Below the pieces are notes generated by a model. That model was not told where the DNA came from. It did no database searches and saw only the letters and a program-made list of their open reading frames with translations. A stretch of 64,000 nucleotides of DNA from Spiroplasma apis B31 (GTDB lineage Bacteria > Bacillota_I > Bacilli_A > Mycoplasmatales > Mycoplasmataceae): NCBI RefSeq assembly GCF_000500935.1, contig NC_022998.1, forward strand, positions 186,001 to 250,000. Reading direction: 5' to 3'. The position numbers and the translations under genes are program-made. This document shows, piece by piece, positions 10,841 to 21,930 of the stretch (positions within the stretch are counted from its first letter, which is position 1; each line of letters begins with the position of its first letter).

Positions 10841-10861
10841 CTTGACAGAATATGCTTTTTT
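10841..10861 (+). terminator. right half of the split terminator
   Basis: Carries CTT, the rest of the loop, the AGAATATG arm and a T6 run. It pairs with 9566-9573. Confidence 0.7.
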
Positions 10862-11133
10862 ATCTAATGATTTTTTAATAATAGCTATTGATATTTTGAT
10901 ACTTCGATATGTAAAAAACATTGGAGCAATCCTAATGTCGTCATAGAAGTCATTCTTTGTTTTTTTAAAAAATTAAATTTTTGTATCATTATATATCAGA
11001 AGTAAACTTTCTTATATTTTTTAAATTATTTTTTATAATTTAAAAAATATATATATAACTATTTAGAGATTAGTTTTTTTGTTTTTTTTGATAAAATGCT
11101 AATAAGTTTTTAAAAAACAAAAGAGGAGTAAAT
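10862..11133. other. spacer with promoter for the accessory locus
   Basis: No gene seen. The right end has TTGTTT (near 11077) and GATAAAAT (near 11090) in promoter-like order, followed by an AGAGGAGT ribosome site for the gene at 11134. Confidence 0.45.
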
Positions 11134-11899
11134 ATGTTTTCAAAAAAAATAACAAATTTAAGTGATTTGGAACAATCTTACTATTATTATCATCTGTAAT
11201 TTTTTTATTTTTGCAACTAAAAATAAAATTGAATTTACCAAAAAAGTAGAATCAAATATATCAATTAAATCTAAATTGAGTGACGAGTCACAAAAATTAG
11301 ATTATCTTTTTCAAAAGAATTCTAGTTCTAGATCATTAAACGTTTTTAATTCAGATGTTGCTTACAGTTATATTGTTTATGATAAAGAAAGCCGTCGTTT
11401 ATTTTTTGATATTAATTCGTTAATAAAAGAAGGAGCAACAAGTGAATTTATTGATATATTCACATCGGAATCATTTTTAAAAGAATTAAATTATTCATTC
11501 AAGCAAGGAATTTTTACAGTTAATTCCGATGGAACTGTTCATAATGAATTACAAGAATATGTTTATACTCAAAATAATGCATTGTTATCCAGAAGTGTAT
11601 CAAATTACAGTTGAGGTAGTATTGAGTACAGATGATATTGGTTTATTAAATATAATTTAACTTTAACTTCAGAAAGTCTAAATAAGGTTACAATATCACT
11701 AGTGTCTGCAACAAGCCTTGCTGGTGTTGTGTCATGAGTTTTAAGTGGTGTACCATATGCTGGTATAATTTTAAAAATTGTTTTAATAGTTATTTCTTAC
11801 ATAATTGGAAATGTAGCTACAGCTTTAGCTATTGATAAAGGTAGAGGTGTTAAATTTACTGTAATAGGAATATTTGTAGTAAATAAAGAAGCTTTATAA
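11134..11899 (+). CDS. exported/membrane protein, N-terminus frameshifted
   Basis: Not recognised. A strong ribosome site (GAGGAG) precedes ATG 11134, which gives MFSKKITNLS and then runs out of frame. The long frame is open from GTG 11162 to TAA 11899 (245 residues). One or two indels near 11162-11250 are needed to join them; two alternative frames there both encode a hydrophobic stretch, so an N-terminal signal or anchor is likely. The middle (about residues 20-150) is hydrophilic and Ser/Lys-rich. The C-terminal 70 residues form two Gly/Ala-rich hydrophobic segments (about VTISLVSATSLAGVVSWVL and VLIVISYIIGNVATALAI) ending in GRGVKFTVIGIFVV. Such a tail recalls small pore-forming peptides, but I infer no function from it. 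A small membrane protein follows 30 bases later. Confidence 0.55.
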
Positions 11900-11929
11900 T
11901 TACATACTAAATAATGGAAAGGAATTTTT

Positions 11930-12283
11930 ATGAAAAATTCAAAAAGAAAGCCATCAGCTAAATTTTATTTATCTTCAATTTTATTTTTAGATATTTTCGG
12001 GTTTGGAATATTTATAGCTGGAATTTTTCAAATTATCAACGAAAATACAATTTATGGACAAAAATTGAATGTTGGACTCATATTTTTAGACTCTTTTGTG
12101 CCTTTTATTTCAACTTATGTCTTAAGTGTATACATAAGAATAAAATATAAATCCTATTTTATAAGTAGTACAGATAAATCGGAAAGAAAAAAATACATGA
12201 TTTTTTCTTTTATTTTTATAATAAATTTTTTTGCAATAATTTATTTTTACATTAAAAATAAAAACAAACACGAAGTTAAATAG
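11930..12283 (+). CDS. small membrane protein, 3 helices
   Basis: 117 residues, family not recognised. Three hydrophobic segments, about residues 14-36, 47-65 and 86-106, separated by charged loops. Both ends are Lys-rich, so the N-terminus is probably cytoplasmic. Ribosome site GAAAGGAA is well spaced. It lies 30 bases after the exported protein and is probably co-transcribed with it. A small multi-helix membrane protein next to an exported hydrophobic protein is a common layout for self-protection proteins, but that is inference only. Confidence 0.7.
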   Translation: MKNSKRKPSAKFYLSSILFLDIFGFGIFIAGIFQIINENTIYGQKLNVGLIFLDSFVPFISTYVLSVYIRIKYKSYFISSTDKSERKKYMIFSFIFIINFFAIIYFYIKNKNKHEVK

Positions 12284-12344
12284 TGTTAGTTATCTAACAT
12301 TTATAATGAATAAACAACTTTTAAAAACGTTTTTAGGAGAAAAA

Positions 12345-12524
12345 ATGTGAAAAAAATTATTAAGTGTATTAGGAGCAGTAGGATTATTGCCTTAAACTAG
12401 GAGTGTTATTGCATGTAATACAAAAAGTGAAGATAACAATGAAAAATCTGAAACATATGACGATTTACTTAAAAAATACAAATTATTAGACTGATGAAAA
12501 TATTTTGTTAAGTATAGATTATAA
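12345..12524 (+). pseudogene. broken lipoprotein gene
   Basis: A TTAGGAGA ribosome site and a start MWKKLLSVLGAVGLLP look like a Mollicutes lipoprotein signal. TAA at 12393-12395 then interrupts it, and the same frame resumes with SVIACNTKSEDNNEK, where VIAC is a lipobox with the Cys. Only about 35 codons remain before the next stop at 12524. Both the in-signal stop and the truncation indicate decay. Confidence 0.75.
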
Positions 12525-12780
12525 AAATATTCTGTCAAATATATAGTAGGATTATACTCACTTTGCTTTTAAATGTGTTTTTTATTATAAATCAAAAACA
12601 AATCTTAGAAGTTTTAATGACACAAAATATTTTATTATTTACTTTTGTTTATAGTTAACCATAAACAACTTTTATTTTAATAAAGACTTTTTATGAAGTA
12701 TAGGAATATAATTAAAATATCATTATGTTTCAAAATGTTACTATATTTTTTTATATGTGTGTTGTTCTAGAGGAAAAGTT

Positions 12781-13434
12781 ATGATTAAAAAAAGTTTATT
12801 ATATTTTATAAGTTTATTTCCCTTGTTTGTAAATAATAATCTTAACAGTTTTGAAAGATATATTTGTTTAACTAATAAAGATTCCAACGAATTTTTATCA
12901 TCTTATGAACAAGAAGAATTACATTTGAGTTATGCTGTCCCGATTGCTGAAGGCGATTATTCTAGAAATGGAAAAATAGCAGAGCATGATTTAACAACAA
13001 GGTCAAAGTATGCATATGCTAATAACTACTCAAGTAATAGGGAATTAATTGAAAATTTTAGACAAATTAGAATAAAATTTGATGTTAGAGTCGGAATAAA
13101 TGAAAATTCGGGATCAGATTACAATTACTACGATTCATATTTATGGCTAATTGTAGACCTAAGTTCCGCAATCAATGGAGACACAAACAAACTTTCTGAA
13201 TCGGGGAAGAAAACAAATAGAGAAATGTTGGTCCCTGGCTGGAAAAACAAGGAAGCTGGTTACTATACAGGTGATGATTATTATGTAACTTATGTTTTTG
13301 AGCATACAACAGGAAATTATGATAAATGAGTTTTTCTGAACACCTGCGTAGTTTTAGGAAAGTCCTTAAATTTTGAAATTAGATATAACGGTGCTTATAG
13401 ATTCAGAAGTGCTAGTTTTTCTAAAAATATATAA
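12781..13434 (+). CDS. secreted protein of unknown function
   Basis: 217 residues. MIKKSLLYFISLFPLFVNNN is a signal peptide; no lipobox Cys, so secretion or anchoring by the signal is expected. The rest is hydrophilic, aromatic-rich (many Tyr) and predicted beta-rich, with no motif I recognise. ATG 12781 is chosen over an in-frame ATG at 12757 because AGAGGAAAAG lies just before it and the protein then begins with the signal. One TGA near 13327 is Trp. It is 93 bases upstream of the ABC exporter genes, which may export it or respond to it; that is inferred from position only. Confidence 0.75.
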
Positions 13435-13527
13435 ATATATATGTAGACCCTATTATGGCATTTTTGTCTAAATAAACACAATTAAAATTTATGAATGAAA
13501 TTTTAGTATTGGTACGAAAGGTTTTTT

Positions 13528-15180
13528 ATGAATAAAATAAATTTTTATATTTTTAAAGTTAACTTCAAAAACATCATTTTCAATAAAGTGTTTATAACAA
13601 TGTTTTTCATTTTTATTTCATTATCGATGGTTATGGAACTAATATCATTTGCCAATTATTTTGACCTTAGTAATAAATATATAACAGATGTTGACCATTT
13701 ATTTAATTCTGTATTCTTTTTCAAAAAGATATTTGACGTAGTATTTTTATCTGTAATTTTTATTTATATAACGTCATTACTTTTTTCGAGAGATATAAAA
13801 GAAGGAAAAACCGACTTGGAGATGAAGGGTGGAATCGGGGTTTTTCAAACTTTCATTCAAAGATGTACAATAATTTTATTTTGTATTGTTATTGTTGTTG
13901 TATCTAATTTTATCTTGCAAAGTATCTTGACATTCACAATAAGTAATTTATTTATTGAGTCAAAACTAAAACTAATAAGTTTTCTAGGTTATCAGTTTTT
14001 GATTGTATTTTTAATCTCAACTTTCACATTCTTGACATTAATGATTATGGATAATAAGTTTGCACTTTGTTTGATGGGAATAATAGCATGTGTAGTTTCA
14101 GTATCACATGTTATAGGAAGTACTGTTTATACAAAAAATAGCGAGCTGTATAACTATGAAACAAATTATTTTACTCTTTATAAACGTAATGATTTTTATA
14201 AAAAAATTACACAAGATGAAAACTTTAAAGACATTTTCACTAGGTTTGAAGAAGTTTATGATTACACTAAACAAGATGAAAAAATTAAGCAATATCAGTT
14301 TGGTAATTATGAATATATTTTAAATAATGAGCGCAAATTATCAGAAAGACTTTTTGGAAAAAACTATATAGATTTCATTGATTATCTTAATCAAGTATTT
14401 TCTGAACATTATAAAGAGTTCAGAAACTATGATGATAGAGGTTTTAAAATTGATGATACCTATGTTTATAATTATAGAAGGGGTTATAACCCACTTTATA
14501 TAAGAACTAGAAATCCATTATATGTAATACTAAATAAAATAATTAAATTATCTAGTGATGTTAAATATCTGAACTTTTTAAATATTCTAAAAGATTACTC
14601 GAATGATTATTTAGCTTTTATGGACTTTTATAGTAGTAATGGGTCATATGACTCTCGTAGCGACTTCGACCATTTCATAAAAACAAGATATTTCGAAAGT
14701 ACATTGAAAAGCTATAAGACTCCTGATCAATTGGATCTTTATTATTTTATTTCATCTATTTTTTTCACCATAACAAATAGTAATATCAATTTTCGAAAAA
14801 ACTTTGAAGAAGGTAAAATAGAAGAATTGACACCTCCAAAAGAGTCATTAGAACTATTGAAAAAGGTTGCTAAATACAACCCTTTCAATCAGTTATCACA
14901 ATTACAGTTTGGTAATTATTACAGTCAAAATTATAAATACTACTATGATACATTTTCGTTTTCATCAAAACAAAAAAACTTTGAAAGTCCTATTATGCCA
15001 TTGCAATATAAATATTTGAAGAAATCATCAAATACAGAGGGTCCCTATAAAATAGGAGAACTTGAGGAAGTTACAGTCGAACCAATAAACTATACATACC
15101 TATATTTTATGTATCTATTGATTCTTACAATCGTTTGAACTTTAACATACTTTAGATATAAAAGAATATTTAAAAATTAA
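13528..15180 (+). CDS. ABC exporter membrane subunit 1
   Basis: 550 residues. The N-terminal 200 residues hold about five or six membrane helices (for example FITMFFIFISLSMVMELISF and VVFLSVIFIYITSLLF). Then comes a hydrophilic domain of about 320 residues rich in Tyr/Asn/Asp, and one C-terminal helix followed by a basic tail (FRYKRIFKN). It is paralogous to the next gene: both share the order helix, KxGxGxxxxxxxRC loop, helices, large domain, final helix. Ribosome site GAAAGG. The layout (two membrane subunits plus one ATPase) suggests a heterodimeric ABC-2-like transporter with big extracytoplasmic domains. Substrate unknown. Confidence 0.8.
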
Positions 15181-15201
15181 TTTAAAAAAAGGATTTAACT
15201 T

Positions 15202-16806
15202 ATGAAAAAAAGAACTCACAAGATTGATATCAATTTATACTTGCTCAAATTTTTGTTTAAGAGAGTAGTTAAAAAATATTTATTCATGACTTTATTCTTT
15301 ATGATAATTTTACTTTCATTGATTTTTGAGATAATCATTATGAAATATATCTCAAGTGAAAAATATTTTGATTATAACCCTGTCAGCATGTTTTTTAAGT
15401 TGCTATTATATAAAACAATTTTATGTTCAGTTTTTGTGATTCTGTTTTCATTTATGATAACTCAACATTTTTTATTTGACGATAGGCAAAAATCAATTTT
15501 AAGTTTAGAGATAAAATCTGGTGTTGGTTTGAATAATAGTTTGTTATTGAGGTGTATTGTAATTTTTTCTTTTATATTTTTTTTAATAATTAGTATGTTG
15601 GTCGTTGACTCTATATCATTGATATGAATACCTCACAATCTTAGATATATTCAAAAAGCAATATTAACAAAGTATAGTTTTTACATATTATTAGCAATAA
15701 TGACAGTTGCTGTTACTTTCTTTTTGTTAAACTTTGTAAATGAGTATTTAGTTTATATTTTAGTCGGTGTACTTTCTTTTTTCACACCTTTGTCATCTTT
15801 CTTTAATTCTTTAATTTTAGATTCTAACTCTAATTTACAAAATATACAATCTAACTCAACTTCATTAAATAATAATTCATTAATATATAAAAAACTATAT
15901 AAATTAGCTAACAACTTGAATGAAGATGAAAACTTTAATAAGCTTTTCTCAATAGATTTTGATATAAAAAATTTAAAAAACTTTTCTATCTTGCAAGGCA
16001 ATCTTTTAAATGATGATTTTATGAATCTAGTTGAAAAAAAAGCGCCGGAGTTTAAAGAGTTTTTATCCTACGCACATGAATATTATTTGACAAAAGAACA
16101 GCACTTAATTAAAAATATAGATTTTAGTAACTTTATATTTAATAAAAATGATAATATTATTAATTATGATTTTTCTTATTTTTTTAACATACTAAATAGT
16201 TTTGAAAACAACATTGACAATATTAAATACAAAAAATTCATAAACTATTTTATACCGTTTTCAAAAGAGTTTTTAGTGTTAAATTCATTCTCTAAAGATA
16301 TTTTTGTAGATTCAAGTGGAACAGCTAAACTTACACCCTATATTTGAAAAAGTGATATCAACAAATACGCGAACCTTGATGAGATCTCGTTATATTATTT
16401 TATATCAATGACTTTTAATTTACTTTATAATTACTCTAACAATGAAATTATAGAAACGATGTTACCTCAAAATCAAAAAGGTTTAGTTAACCAAATTAAA
16501 ACTCATTTATATTTAAATCCAATGCTTTTGTATAATAACATAACATACGGTGGAATGTATAATTTAGAAAATGAGCAAATTTCAATTATCAATAATAACA
16601 CTAATGAATTCTTAATATTAAGAAATTATTATGAGTTCAATCTCAAAACAAATTATGAAAACAAAACAAATTATAATATACTAAATCACAATATCAAGAA
16701 CATCACAATATTTAGTTATGAAGGATTTTATTTATTTATTGTTTTAATAGCCACAGCAATTTTATATTTAAATTATTTTAGACTTAAAAGAATATTAATC
16801 GAGTAA
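15202..16806 (+). CDS. ABC exporter membrane subunit 2
   Basis: 534 residues. Same architecture as the gene before it: helices near residues 28-48, 70-95, 110-135 and 150-200, a hydrophilic Asn-rich domain of about 300 residues, and a final helix (FYLFIVLIATAILYLNYF) ending in a basic tail. The loop IKSGVGLNNSLLLRC aligns with MKGGIGVFQTFIQRC in subunit 1, supporting tandem duplication and divergence. It is 21 bases after subunit 1 and 14 bases before the ATPase, so it is part of the operon. TGA at 15624 and 16345 are Trp. Confidence 0.8.
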
Positions 16807-16820
16807 AGGGAGAAACAGTT

Positions 16821-17558
16821 ATGATTGAAATAAAAAACTTAAGTAAAAAATACAAATTCAATAAAAAATCAGCCTTAGAGAATATCAGCTTTAAAATCAA
16901 TGAGAAAGAAGTTTGCTTATTTTGCGGACCTAACGGAGCGGGTAAAACAACCACTATAAAAGCGCTTTTTCAAGAGTTAAATTATAAAGAGGGTGAAATT
17001 AAATACAATAATGAGATAATGTCTAACAAAGACTTGAGAGATTTTGCGTTTTTCCCAGATAGCAATAATATCCCGTTATCATTAACGGTTAGACAATATA
17101 TCGAGTATATTGGTAATATACATAGGATAAATAAAAGTAAGTTAGAAGAAAAATTGTCTTTCTTAGTAGATTTTTTTGGATTAGAAGAACACATCAATAA
17201 AAAGTTGAAACAACTAAGTGGTGGATGAAAAAAAAGAGCTATCTTTGCCGGTACATTGGTCAATGAACCAAAATACATCTTTATGGATGAACCAACTGCT
17301 AATTTAGATATTGGCTCAAAAGAATATTTTGTTAGAATTGTGGAGGAACTAAATAAAAAAGGAGTAACGTTTTTTATTACCACACATCAAATCGAGGATT
17401 TCTCAGAGATAACTGATCACTTGATTTTAATTAACAATGGAAAAATATTATATGATGAGTTTTTAGATTCTAATAAGGCTGACGCTAAAAAAATTTATTT
17501 AAAATATATCAAAGATGAGTCTAAGGATGTAAAGAATATTGATAATCTATATAAATAA
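16821..17558 (+). CDS. ABC transporter ATP-binding protein
   Basis: 245 residues. Walker A GPNGAGKTTT near residue 38, signature LSGGWKKR near residue 134 (W encoded by TGA), Walker B YIFMDEPT, D-loop NLD, and H-loop TTHQ. Most like the CcmA/NatA branch, which serves ABC-2-type exporters. Ribosome site GGGAGA. It powers the two membrane subunits immediately upstream. No terminator is obvious. Confidence 0.93.
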
Positions 17559-18063
17559 AATGTTCTTTCTATTTCATGAATAATCTGATTTAATGAAGAA
17601 CAAGTGGGTTAGTTATAATAAATAACCTAACTAAAATTTGAGATACAGATAGTAATATAGAATCTCTATGGTCAATTTAAAATCTTTGAGGCATGACTTG
17701 AAATTACTCTATTGCATTACAAGCGTTAGTTAAATATTTATTCAATTTGAAGTTTTCTAAATGTTTTTCTAAACTCGTATTCTTTGTTTTTAAATATTAG
17801 ATCATAAATACTCTTTATTTTTGTTCTATCTTCTCATATAAAGTATTGTCCATTTTTTTAAGAATATAAGACATATGGTTCCACGCTTCTAGTTAAGGTT
17901 TTTTATTCATTTCCATTTTTTTTGCGTTTATGTATGACGAGATTTTTAAACACATCATGTCTTTATCTTGTTATTCATACTATATAAAAAAACACCTTAC
18001 TATAAATCCGAATAAAAAATATCTTTTTTTAGTTGATTTATTTCAGATGTTTATATAGGGTTC
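17559..18063. other. decayed DNA between ABC operon and ROK gene
   Basis: No intact gene. Read on the minus strand, 17560-17870 gives broken coding-like fragments, including TNACNAIE followed after a stop by FQVMPQRF and then a hydrophobic stretch ending ITNPLVLH. This recalls the last part (catalytic Glu region) of a DDE transposase, but it is too damaged to classify. An imperfect inverted repeat GGTTAGTTAT/ATAACCTAAC sits at about 17608-17633. Confidence 0.4.
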
Positions 18064-18942
18064 TTATTGTGAAACACATCCTAAGAGAGTTGCGTTTGTT
18101 AAATCTTTTGAGAATTCGAACTTAGTTTGGTAATTGATGTCATATGTTACTCGTAATGTTCGTTTAAATATATTTTCAAAAAATCTTTTATTATTTTCTG
18201 CAACACTACCGCCCACAACAATCAACTCAGGATTGAAAAAATAGATAGCAGTTGCAAATAATTGTACTAATTTATTTTCTATTTCTTTAAAAAAATCATT
18301 AACAATTGGATTGCTATTTTGATCTAAAAGCTCAAAAGCTTGTTTTGCTGATGAGACATTAACTCCTCTTAAACTTAGCTGCTTAACTATATTATTTCCG
18401 CTTGCAAAATACTCAATACCAACTCTATCTGTGTCTTCTTTTGAATTATTAAGGTCAGGTATTGCGTTTGCAATCTCACAAGCCATTGATTTGTATCCGT
18501 TAAATATTGCACCCTTGTATATGAATCCAGATCCGATACCGGTAGAAATTGTGAAATATAGAAGGCTTTCGTTGTTTTTGTTACCTCTAACTACTCATTG
18601 ACCTAATGCTGCAATATTTGCATCATTATTTATTGATATTTTGTTAATGTCTAAATTCAATTTTTTTGCAAGAGTAACTTTAATGTTTTTTCCATTTCAA
18701 TCGGGAAGGTTTGGTGAATTTAAAATCAAACCAGTTTGTATATCTAATGGTCCCGGAGAACAAATTCCTACAAATGATATATCTTCCTCAATTTTTCAAG
18801 AAGTAATTACTTCGTAAATTTCTTGAATTGATTGGTTAAAATCATTTGGTTTTGTTTCAAATGTTTGTACAGACTCGATAACATTATTTTGAATCAACCC
18901 AACTCTTATGGTAGTACCACCAATATCTATTGCTATTTTCAT
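18064..18942 (-). CDS. ROK family sugar kinase (glucokinase-like)
   Basis: 292 residues. The N-terminal phosphate-binding DIGGTTIRVG, CSPGPLDIQTG, INNDANIAALGQW (catalytic Asp) and STGIGSGFIYKG are all present, and FFNPELIVVGGSV is the second ATP-binding loop. ROK kinases phosphorylate glucose or other hexoses and N-acetyl sugars; there is no N-terminal HTH, so it is not a ROK repressor. The usual Cys-rich zinc segment (GHxx...CxCGxxGC) after the substrate loop is missing: NGYKSMACEIANAIPDLN runs straight on. Substrate therefore cannot be assigned. The gene is divergent from lepA; GGAGT precedes the ATG. Confidence 0.9.
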
Positions 18943-19089
18943 ATGTGACTCCTTTTAAAAAAATTTTACCAAAAATTGATAGGTGTTTAGGGTATTAAAT
19001 CAAAAAAATATATTATCAAAATATCTACAAATAACAAGATATTTCTAGTAAAATGGATTAGTGTTATAAAACATTGGGGGGCAATAATA

Positions 19090-20892
19090 GTGGATAAAAC
19101 AAAAATAAGAAACTTTAGTATAATTGCTCATATCGATCATGGTAAATCAACTTTGGCAGATAGGATTCTAGAATTAACTGGAGCTGTAGACAAACGTGAT
19201 ATGCAAGCGCAATTACTTGATTCCATGGATATAGAGCGTGAAAGAGGAATCACTATAAAATTGAATTCAATTCAGTTGAGGTATAAGGCAAAAGATGGTA
19301 ACGAGTATATATTCCATTTAATTGATACTCCTGGACATGTTGATTTTACATACGAAGTATCTAGAAGTTTGGCTGCATGTGAAGGAGCCTTATTGGTTGT
19401 TGATGCTAGTCAAGGTATTGAAGCCCAAACACTTGCTAATGTTTATTTAGCTATAGATAATAATCTAGAAATAATACCAATTATAAATAAAGTTGATTTA
19501 CCAGCTGCAGAACCAGATAGGGTAAAAGAAGAGATTGAATCAGTTATTGGTATAGATTGTTCTAATGCTCCAATGATAAGTGCAAAAACAGGACTAAATG
19601 TTAGCGATGTTTTAGAAGCTATAGTAAACTTTATTCCGTTTCCACTAGATGCAGATGACAAAAAACCTTTGAAAGCTCTAATATTTGATTCTTATTATGA
19701 TAAGTACCGTGGAGTTATGGCTTCTATAAGAATAGTTGAAGGAACAGTTAAAGTAGGACAAGAAATTAAAATGATGCAAAGTGGTGCTGTATATGAAGTA
19801 ACTGAGCTAGGTGTTAAAACTCCTTTTGAAATTAAAAAAACAAGTCTTGAAGCTGGTGAAGTTGGTTGATTAGCGGCTTCTATCAAGACTGTTAGAGATG
19901 TTCATGTTGGTGATACGATCACCACCAAAGAAAATGGCGCAACAGAACCATTGCCAGGCTATAAAAAAATGAACCCAATGGTTTATTGCGGTATTTACCC
20001 AATTGATACAGCGAAATATAAAGATTTAAAAGATGCTCTTGAGAAAATTTCTTTAAGTGACGCTAGCCTTGTTTATGAAGCGGAAAGTTCACAATCACTT
20101 GGCTTTGGATTTAGATGTGGATTTTTGGGATTGCTTCATATGGATGTAATTCAAGAAAGGCTCGAGAGAGAATATGATTTAACATTGATTGCAACTGCGC
20201 CATCAGTCGTTTACAAGATTACTCAAACTGACGGAAACATTATTGAGATCGATAATCCCGCACACTTACCAGATCCCCAAAAAATTAGCACTATAGAAGA
20301 ACCTTATGTAAAAGTGTCAATAATGACACCAGACCAATATTTAGGTGATTTGATGGGATTATGTCAAGATAAAAGGGGTATATATGTAGATATAGATTAC
20401 ATTGATGACAACCGAAGAACCTTATTCTATGAAATGCCATTAAATGAAATTGTATTTGATTTTTTCAATAAGTTAAAGTCAATTTCAAAAGGATATGCAT
20501 CCTTTGACTATGAACTAATCGGTTATAAAGTCTCTAAACTTGTTAAAATGGACATTCTTCTGAATAGTGAAGTCGTAGATGCATTATCTACTATTGTCCA
20601 CAAGGATTTCGCTTATCACAGAGGAAAAGTTCTTACTGAAAAACTTAAAGAAATAATACCACGTCAAAATTTTGAAGTTCCAGTACAAGCGGCAATTGGA
20701 AGTAAAATTATTGCTCGTGAAACCATTAAGGCAATGAGAAAAAATGTCCTAGCAAAATGTTATGGAGGGGATATATCACGTAAGAAAAAATTATTAGAAA
20801 AACAAAAAGAAGGTAAGAAGAGAATGAAAGCAATTGGTTCAGTAGAAGTTCCTCAAGAAGCTTTTATTGCGGTTTTGAAACTCGATGACTAA
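19090..20892 (+). CDS. lepA: elongation factor 4 (LepA)
   Basis: Ribosome-binding GTPase that acts on translation complexes. 600 residues, the normal size. G1 AHIDHGKST, switch I RERGIT, G3 DTPGH, G4 NKVD, G5 SAKTG are seen in order. The LepA-specific C-terminal domain runs from about residue 400, with [21 protein letters not shown] and [21 protein letters not shown] near the end. GTG is the start, placed behind a TTGGGGGG ribosome site. A single TGA (19867) is Trp. Stands alone. Confidence 0.97.
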
Positions 20893-21026
20893 TATCAATG
20901 ATAGATATACTTATAATTGAAAGTAACAACCTTATAATTTAAACTTCTAATTAGGTAGAATTTTATTGCTATTGCTTATTCCTTAACTAAAATATATAAT
21001 TAAATCAACAAGAAAGGGTATAAAGA

Positions 21027-21863
21027 ATGAAGAAGTTTAGTTTAGTAAAAATTGTTATAACTTTATTGTCAACAGTTTTTTGTGTAATATTATTGCCCTT
21101 TTTTAGCATAAATAGTTCTCTTCAATTAGTAGTTAATAACTCAAGTATCTCAAAGTTGACTTATTTTATATTAGCATTTGGCTCATTAAATTTTATATTG
21201 TCACTTTTAATTATTTTATTACAAAAGAAAAACACAATTATATTAAAATGATTTGGTTTTCTTAATTTATTAGCTTTAATATTAGCTTTGGCTTTTCAAT
21301 TGACATTTGCACCTACATTTTTTTCTATGGTCTCAATAATTTTAATTGCTGTTGACTTTGTTGTTCTTACAAGCTCTATTTATTTAAATTTTGATAACAA
21401 TGTTGTTAGTCAAAAAGTTAGCAATGAACAGTTTTTACAACAAGAAACTACCCAACCTAACCCTAACCAAGGTAATTTAAGAGTTCAAAATCAAAACGAC
21501 GAGGATTTAAAAACAAAAATAAACAACTTGAAGTCTAGTTTGATAAAAAGTTATGACGAAGCTATTGAAGAAATTGAAAAAACTGGTTCATTAAATGGTA
21601 TGGACCTTGGGGATGTTGAGATTAATAATCAAAATGAAGTTCCCAAAATAGAGCCTTTTGTCCTAACAGAAAGCCAAGAAGTAGAAGTCAAAAAAGACAC
21701 AATCTCTAAAAGGGAAGTTTACGAAGATGACGTCATTTGAGACAGTTTTAAAAATGACGATTATGAAAGTATTAGTTCAACTTCTTTAGCTAGAAAAGAT
21801 CCTTTATCAGATGGATACAAGTTTATTTCTAGAAGAGTTCGTGAAGAAAGCGACAAGCATTAA
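21027..21863 (+). CDS. membrane protein with acidic tail
   Basis: 278 residues, family not recognised. Four membrane helices in the first 115 residues (about 5-27, 42-64, 75-92, 95-115). A long hydrophilic cytoplasmic tail follows, rich in Gln/Asn then Asp/Glu, with several Ser-Thr pairs. A basic C-terminus (ISRRVREESDKH) ends it. AAGAAAGGG ribosome site; a perfect terminator overlaps the end. No functional call. Confidence 0.7.
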
Positions 21864-21896
21864 AAGAATTTGGCAAACAACCCAAATTCTTTTTTT
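21864..21896 (+). terminator. intrinsic terminator
   Basis: AAGAATTTGG/CCAAATTCTT 10-bp stem directly after the stop codon, 8-base loop, T7 run. Confidence 0.9.
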
Positions 21897-21930
21897 AAAG
21901 TTGTAGAAAAAATAGATGGGAGTAATGATT

